From: AP-15 sp963750195
GTDB lineage: Bacteria; Pseudomonadota; Alphaproteobacteria; ATCC43930; CGMCC-115725
DNA: 64,000 nucleotides
NCBI GenBank assembly: GCA_963750195.1
Contig: CAVVPS010000010.1
Coordinates: 434,001-498,000, forward strand
Direction of reading: 5' to 3'
The notes under the pieces are model-generated. The model did not search any database, had not been told where the DNA came from, and was given only the letters and a program-made list of their open reading frames with translations. Shown in pieces: positions 59,162 through 64,000 of this stretch (the first letter of the stretch is position 1; each line of letters begins with the position of its first letter). The position numbers and the translations under genes were made by a program.

Positions 59162-60054
59162 TCGGAGCGGATATGGGACGGCCGGACCGGATCCCGGACA
59201 ATCTCCATCGCAGCCGCGCCGCCGAGCTGATCGGCAGCTCTACGATCGAAATCTCGCCGCATGACGACCCGGCGCGCGAGAAGCTGGGCGAGCTGCTCGA
59301 GCCGGGCACGACGGTGCTCGTCAATCACCCGGCGAGCGTCACCCATCACGACATCGTCGCTGCCTGCGTCAAGTTGCGGCGCGCCGGTTTTACCCCGATG
59401 CCCCACATCGCGGCCCGGCGTCTCGCCAGCTTTACCCAGGCGCGCGATTTTCTGCAGCGCGCGGCGGTCGAAGCAGAGGTCAGGGACGTCTTGATTATCG
59501 GCGGCGATCCCGCTCGTTCGGTAGGACCGTTCCGCGACGGCTTGGAGCTGCTGGCAACCGGTCTGGTGGAGGATCACGGCGTCCGGCACGTCGCTTTTGC
59601 CGGCTATCCGGAGGGTCATCCGAGCATCGATAGCCACAGTCTCGACAAGGCATTGCGGGCGAAACTGGCGCTGGCGCGGGCGCGCGGCTTAGAGGTGTCG
59701 CTGATAACCCAATTCGGTTTCGAGGCAGCGCCGATCGAGCGCTGGATCCGGTCGCTGCGCGACGACCATATCCACTGCCCGATCCGGATCGGCATCGCCG
59801 GCCCCGCCAGCGTGGCGACGCTCGCAAAATTCGCTGTCCGCTGCGGCATCGGCGCGTCGTTGCGCGCGCTCGGCCGTGGCCAGACTGCGTTTGCCCGCAT
59901 CCTCGTCGAAGCCACTCCCGACACGCTGATCGAAACGCTGGCAGCGGCCGAGCATCGCGACGCAGCGAAAGACGGACTGCACATCTTCACCTTCGGCGGC
60001 GTCCGGCGAACCGCAGCGTGGATCCATGCCAGGGCCCAAAACCTGACCGTCTGA
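59158..60054 (+). CDS. Methylenetetrahydrofolate reductase (MetF)-like protein
   Basis: 298 residues, TIM-barrel MetF-like. It shows EISPHDDPAREKL in place of the usual E-x-x-P-P start, TVLVNHPASVTHHDIVAACVKL, MPHIAARRLAS, DVLIIGGDP, VAFAGYPEGHP and LITQFGFEAAPIERWI. All are MTHFR hallmarks, including the Q-x-x-F substrate strand. It should bind FAD and a folate. It is coupled to the upstream methyltransferase and faces the two MetE-like genes, so this may be a dedicated C1 or demethylation module rather than the housekeeping MetF. Confidence 0.8.
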   Translation: MIGADMGRPDRIPDNLHRSRAAELIGSSTIEISPHDDPAREKLGELLEPGTTVLVNHPASVTHHDIVAACVKLRRAGFTPMPHIAARRLASFTQARDFLQRAAVEAEVRDVLIIGGDPARSVGPFRDGLELLATGLVEDHGVRHVAFAGYPEGHPSIDSHSLDKALRAKLALARARGLEVSLITQFGFEAAPIERWIRSLRDDHIHCPIRIGIAGPASVATLAKFAVRCGIGASLRALGRGQTAFARILVEATPDTLIETLAAAEHRDAAKDGLHIFTFGGVRRTAAWIHARAQNLTV

Positions 60055-60161
60055 AGTTCGGCTCAGCGCGAATTCCGACACGAGGTCCTTTGCGAGGGTG
60101 ACGCTGCTCGGGTTGCGCGGATATCTTAAGTAAGGCCTCCATATTAGGGTGCGCCTCGCCG

Positions 60162-61769
60162 ATGACCGTGCTCACAACCTCGCTCGATCTGCGCTCCGAT
60201 AGTTTTCGCGGTAATGCCGCGGCGATGCGGGGGCTGGTCGCGGATTTGCGGGAGAAGCTGGCGGCGATCGAGGAGGGGGGCGGGGAGGAGGCACGCCGGC
60301 GGCATCTGGGGCGCGGGAAGCTGTTGCCGCGGGAGCGCGTGCGGCTGCTGCTTGATCCGGGATCGCCGTTCCTCGAACTCTCGCCGCTCGCTGCGTTTGG
60401 CATGTATGACGGCGAGGTGCCGGCGGCCGGGATCATCACCGGGATCGGCCGGATCATGGGGCGCGAATGCGTCGTCGTCGCCAATGACGCGACCGTCAAA
60501 GGCGGCACCTATTTCCCGATCACCGTAAAGAAGCATCTGCGCGCGCAGGAGATCGCCGCGGAGAACCGGCTGCCTTGCCTCTATCTGGTCGATTCGGGCG
60601 GGGCGTTTCTGCCGGCGCAGGACGAGGTGTTTCCCGACCGCGACCATTTCGGCCGCATCTTTTACAACCAGGCGCGGCTGTCGGCGGCCGGGGTGCCGCA
60701 GGTTGCGCTGGTCATGGGCTCGTGCACCGCGGGCGGCGCCTATGTGCCGGCGATGTCGGACGAATCGATCATCGTCAAGGGCGAGGGGACGATTTTCTTG
60801 GGCGGACCTCCATTGGTGCGCGCCGCGACTGGCGAGATCGTCACTGCGGAGGAACTGGGCGGTGCCGAGGTGCACAGCCGGATCTCCGGGGTCACCGACA
60901 ATTACGCGCTCGACGACCATCATGCGCTCGGCATCGCGCGGCGGATCGTCGGCAATCTGAACCGGGCGAAGACGGTCGGGGTCGAGGTTACGCCTCCGGT
61001 GGAGCCCCTCTACGGGGCCGAGGAAGTTTACGGCGTCGTCCCGCAGGACACGCGCCAGCCATACGACGTGCGCGAGATCATCACCCGCATCATCGACGGC
61101 AGCGAATTCGATGAGTTCAAACGGCTCTACGGGCCGACCCTGATCTGCGGTTTTGCGCGGATCTGGGGGTATCCGGTCGGCATCCTCGCCAATAACGGCA
61201 TTCTGTTCTCCGAGAGCGCCCTGAAGGCCGCGCATTTTATCGAATTGTGCGCGCAGCGGTTGATCCCTCTGGTGTTTCTGCAGAACATCACCGGGTTCAT
61301 GGTGGGCAAGAAATACGAAGCGGGCGGCATCGCCAAGGACGGGGCTAAGATGGTGACCGCAGTGGCCACAGCGTCGGTGCCGAAATTCACCGTCATCATC
61401 GGCGGCAGCTTTGGCGCCGGTAATTACGGCATGGCCGGGCGGGCCTATGGGCCGCGGTTTTTGTGGATGTGGCCGAATGCCCGGATCTCGGTGATGGGCG
61501 GCGAGCAAGCCGCCTCGGTACTAGCGCAGATCCGCCGCGATGCGCGCGAAGCACGCGGCGAGGCGTGGAGCGCCGCCGAAGATGAGAAATTCAAGGCCCC
61601 GATCCGCGCCCAATACGAGACCCAGGGCCATCCCTATTACGCCAGCGCGCGGCTATGGGATGACGGGGTCATCGACCCGGCCGATACGCGGATGGTACTG
61701 GCCTTGGCGATCTCGGCGAGCTTCAACGCACCGATCGAGCCGACCCGGTTCGGCGTATTCCGCATGTGA
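60162..61769 (+). CDS. Acyl-CoA carboxylase beta (carboxyltransferase) subunit, methylcrotonyl-CoA type
   Basis: 535 residues, the length of MccB/LiuB. It has two crotonase-like halves with GGTYFPITVKKHLRAQEIA, VDSGGAFLPAQDEVFPDRDHFGR, MGSCTAGGAYVPAMSDE, NITGFMVGKKYEAGGIAKDGAKM and GGSFGAGNYGMAGRAYGPRF, the methylcrotonyl-type signatures. It transfers CO2 from biotin to 3-methylcrotonyl-CoA (leucine breakdown) or a close analogue. The biotin subunit follows immediately. Confidence 0.88.
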   Translation: MTVLTTSLDLRSDSFRGNAAAMRGLVADLREKLAAIEEGGGEEARRRHLGRGKLLPRERVRLLLDPGSPFLELSPLAAFGMYDGEVPAAGIITGIGRIMGRECVVVANDATVKGGTYFPITVKKHLRAQEIAAENRLPCLYLVDSGGAFLPAQDEVFPDRDHFGRIFYNQARLSAAGVPQVALVMGSCTAGGAYVPAMSDESIIVKGEGTIFLGGPPLVRAATGEIVTAEELGGAEVHSRISGVTDNYALDDHHALGIARRIVGNLNRAKTVGVEVTPPVEPLYGAEEVYGVVPQDTRQPYDVREIITRIIDGSEFDEFKRLYGPTLICGFARIWGYPVGILANNGILFSESALKAAHFIELCAQRLIPLVFLQNITGFMVGKKYEAGGIAKDGAKMVTAVATASVPKFTVIIGGSFGAGNYGMAGRAYGPRFLWMWPNARISVMGGEQAASVLAQIRRDAREARGEAWSAAEDEKFKAPIRAQYETQGHPYYASARLWDDGVIDPADTRMVLALAISASFNAPIEPTRFGVFRM

Positions 61770-61772
61770 CCG

Positions 61773-63884
61773 ATGAGGGGGGATTGCGGCGCTTCGCCCG
61801 TGATAGCACCGTCGTCGCTGCGTGGGGTGCCGCGAGGAAGCAATCTCGGTGACCGGCCTTGTTCGTCCAGCCTGTCCGTATGTTCGCGCAAGATCCTGAT
61901 CGCTAATCGTGGCGAGATCGCCTGCCGGGTGATCCGCACCGCGCGCCGGCTCGGGATCGCCACGGTCGCGATCTATTCCGAGGCCGACCGCGGCGCGTTA
62001 CACATCGAAGAGGCCGGCGAAGCCCGGCCGATCGGTCCGGCGCCGGCACGCGAGAGCTATCTGAACATCGGCGCGATCATCGCGGCGGCGCAGGCAAGCG
62101 GCGCCGAGGCGGTGCATCCGGGCTATGGCTTTCTGTCGGAGAATGCTGATTTCGCCGAGGCGTGCGAGGAGGCTGGGCTGGTCTTCATCGGGCCGCCGGC
62201 CGGGGCGATGCGGGCGATGGGCTCGAAGGCGGCGGCCAAGGCATTGATGGCGCGGGCCGGGGTGCCCCTCGTGCCGGGCTATCACGACGACGACCAGGAC
62301 CCCGGCCATCTCGCTGCTGAGGCCCGGCGGATCGGCTTTCCGGTATTGATCAAAGCCTCGGCTGGAGGCGGCGGACGGGGAATGCGCGTCGTCGCCGAAT
62401 TCGGCGAATTCGCCGCAGCGCTGGAAGCGGCAAAGCGCGAAGCCGCGGGCGCCTTTGGCGACGACCGGGTGCTGATCGAGAAATACCTGGCGCGGCCGCG
62501 ACACATCGAGGTGCAGATTTTTGCCGACCGGCACGGCAATGCCGTCCACATTTTCGACCGCGACTGTTCGATCCAGCGGCGCCATCAGAAGGTCATCGAG
62601 GAAGCGCCGGCGCTTGGGTTAGATGACTCGCGTCGCCGAGCGATGGGCGAGGCCGCGGTTGCCGCCGCGCGCGCGGTCGCCTATGTCGGCGCCGGCACTG
62701 TCGAGTTCATCGCCGAGGCTGAGGCGTTTTATTTCATCGAGATGAACACGCGGCTCCAGGTCGAGCACACGGTGACCGAGGCGGTGACCGGGCTCGATCT
62801 CGTCGAATGGCAATTGCGAGTGGCCGCCGGGGAGAAATTGCCGCTGCGCCAAAGGGATCTCGTTCTGAGGGGCCATGCGATCGAAGCGCGGCTCTATGCC
62901 GAAGACCCCGAACGCGATTTTGTGCCGCAGACCGGGACGCTGCACGGCTTGCGCTTTCCGCCGCCGGAGATCGCGCGGGTCGATACCGGGGCGCGGCAGG
63001 GCGATTTGGTCACGCCCTATTACGACGCCATGATCGCCAAGATCATCGCCTGGGGCGAGGATCGGGCAAGTGCGATCGGGCGGCTGCGCAGGGCTCTTGC
63101 CGAGACGGCGCTCCTCGGACTGCGCAGCAATCTCGGGTTTCTGGCGCGGCTCGCCGCCGAGCCTGACTTTGCCGCGGGGGCGGTCGATACCGCATTTATC
63201 CAGCGCCATCGCGCCGCGCTGATCCGCGCGCACCGACCGGCGCCCGATGTGGCGCTGGCCGCCGCGGCGATCTCACGACTGCGCGCGCGTGAGGCGGCGG
63301 CTCGCGCCGCGGCACAGCACTCCGACGATCCGTACTCGCCCTGGGCCCACTGTCAAGGCTGGAGGCTCAGTGGGGTCGGTCGCCAGGATCTCACCTTCCG
63401 CGACGCTGCCGAAGACCGCACGGTTCAGGCCATGGCTCGCGGGCCAGCCTGGCTGCTGCAAATCGGCGATCAGGCGGTCTTTGCGCATGGCGAGCAGCGG
63501 CCGGACGGCGCCTTCGCGATAACCATTGACGATATCCGGAGGCAGGTCACCGTGCTCGGCTACGGCCCCGAGACCTCGGTGTTCATCGATGGCGAGAGTT
63601 GGCTTCTCGTCGAAATCGACCAGCTTGCCGCGCGGGAGGGCGAGGATCCGGCGGGAGGGCGGCTCAGCGCGCCGATGCCGGGCCGGGTGACGCGGCTGCT
63701 GGTCGAGGCCGGCAGCACGGTGCGGCGCGGCCAGCCGCTGATGGTCATCGAGGCGATGAAGATGGAGCACACGATCATCGCACCCGCGGACGGGAAGGTG
63801 GAAAGGGTGCGGTTCGCGGTCGGCGACATGGTCGAAGAGGGAGCCGAGCTGATCACCCTCGCGGCCGAGGGCACGAAATCCTGA
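61773..63884 (+). CDS. Acyl-CoA carboxylase alpha subunit (biotin carboxylase plus biotin carrier)
   Basis: Up to 703 residues. Biotin carboxylase domain: RKILIANRGEIACRV, HPGYGFLSENADFA, ATP grasp KASAGGGGRGMRVV, EMNTRLQVEH. The BCCP domain at the C-terminus has the biotinylated Lys in VIEAMKMEH. Family members begin M-F-R-K-I-L-I-A-N. Here ATG-TTC at 61880 is followed by one extra G before CGC-AAG, so the natural start appears shifted out of frame. The long N-terminal extension from 61773 is then an artefact or an alternative start coupled to the beta subunit. Confidence 0.88.
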   Translation: MRGDCGASPVIAPSSLRGVPRGSNLGDRPCSSSLSVCSRKILIANRGEIACRVIRTARRLGIATVAIYSEADRGALHIEEAGEARPIGPAPARESYLNIGAIIAAAQASGAEAVHPGYGFLSENADFAEACEEAGLVFIGPPAGAMRAMGSKAAAKALMARAGVPLVPGYHDDDQDPGHLAAEARRIGFPVLIKASAGGGGRGMRVVAEFGEFAAALEAAKREAAGAFGDDRVLIEKYLARPRHIEVQIFADRHGNAVHIFDRDCSIQRRHQKVIEEAPALGLDDSRRRAMGEAAVAAARAVAYVGAGTVEFIAEAEAFYFIEMNTRLQVEHTVTEAVTGLDLVEWQLRVAAGEKLPLRQRDLVLRGHAIEARLYAEDPERDFVPQTGTLHGLRFPPPEIARVDTGARQGDLVTPYYDAMIAKIIAWGEDRASAIGRLRRALAETALLGLRSNLGFLARLAAEPDFAAGAVDTAFIQRHRAALIRAHRPAPDVALAAAAISRLRAREAAARAAAQHSDDPYSPWAHCQGWRLSGVGRQDLTFRDAAEDRTVQAMARGPAWLLQIGDQAVFAHGEQRPDGAFAITIDDIRRQVTVLGYGPETSVFIDGESWLLVEIDQLAAREGEDPAGGRLSAPMPGRVTRLLVEAGSTVRRGQPLMVIEAMKMEHTIIAPADGKVERVRFAVGDMVEEGAELITLAAEGTKS

Positions 63885-63897
63885 TCGGGTCGGGCCG

Positions 63898-64000
63898 ATG
63901 CCGCTGCATCTGATCAAACTCGCCGTCGGGATCGACGATATCGAGCATCTTCGCCGAGTGCGGGCGGCGCGCGCGGCCGAGCGCAGGGGCGGCTGGGTCT
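63898..64000 (+). CDS. DUF1489 family protein, cut by the window end
   Basis: The first 34 codons (MPLHLIKLAVGIDDIEHLRR, then an Arg/Ala-rich stretch) are open to the window edge. The M-x-L-H-L-I-K-L-x-V-G start is the DUF1489 signature, a short alphaproteobacterial protein of unknown function. It begins 13 bases after the carboxylase stop. Confidence 0.7.
   Translation, partial: MPLHLIKLAVGIDDIEHLRRVRAARAAERRGGWV

Overview
The window is high-GC DNA densely packed with genes. It reads as a chromosomal segment of an alphaproteobacterium, probably a soil or rhizosphere Rhodospirillales or Hyphomicrobiales relative. This is inferred from gene content and order: a chorismate mutase-hisC-tyrA operon divergent from metX-metW, DUF1489 next to an acyl-CoA carboxylase, DUF29, DUF2171, and TRAP and CoxL-type genes. 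No prophage, insertion sequence, CRISPR array or rRNA is visible. The only RNA gene is a tRNA-Ser(CGA).

Layout. 0-4 kb: a partial envelope-type hypothetical, a GVxGIS-repeat protein, a Fic protein and an HdeD-type membrane protein. 4-13.6 kb: a complete yehZYXW (OsmF-type) osmoprotectant ABC transporter behind tyrA-hisC-chorismate mutase on the minus strand, then divergent metX-metW and a methyltransferase. 13.6-20 kb: an amidase, a broken alcohol dehydrogenase, a DUF2171 gene with a structured leader, and a Gly/Trp/His-repeat secreted protein with a Spy/CpxP-like partner. 20-28 kb: an MFS symporter divergent from a two-subunit 3-oxoacid CoA-transferase, a higBA toxin-antitoxin pair, uronate dehydrogenase, arsenate reductase, dodecin, another MFS transporter and an HSL-type esterase. 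28.6-34.3 kb: a formylglycine-type sulfatase/phosphonate monoester hydrolase, a three-part TRAP transporter and a divergent FCD-type GntR regulator, which look like one catabolic module. 34-48 kb: methyltransferase, enoyl-CoA hydratase, tRNA-Ser, panB, two CoxL-type molybdenum hydroxylase large subunits without the usual FAD and FeS subunits, a hybrid sensor kinase, an SDR enzyme, an adenylate cyclase and surE. 48-54.5 kb: a stress and redox block with a universal stress protein, a peroxiredoxin-like gene with an in-frame TGA, a Sua5/TsaC gene, a catalase fragment and katG. 54.5-64 kb: a broken ParA-type gene, two tandem MetE-like methyltransferases facing a SAM methyltransferase plus MetF-like pair, and a methylcrotonyl-CoA carboxylase-type pair.

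Two points matter most. First, the peroxiredoxin-like gene at 49814-50458 is open end to end except for one TGA. That TGA sits exactly where the family has the first Cys of its W-C-P-Y-C redox motif, and a hairpin follows immediately, so it is a good selenoprotein candidate. Second, about a dozen otherwise well-conserved genes carry one or more single-base frameshifts, including panB and the normally essential Sua5/TsaC gene. This suggests indel errors in the assembly at least as much as true gene decay, so every pseudogene call here is provisional.
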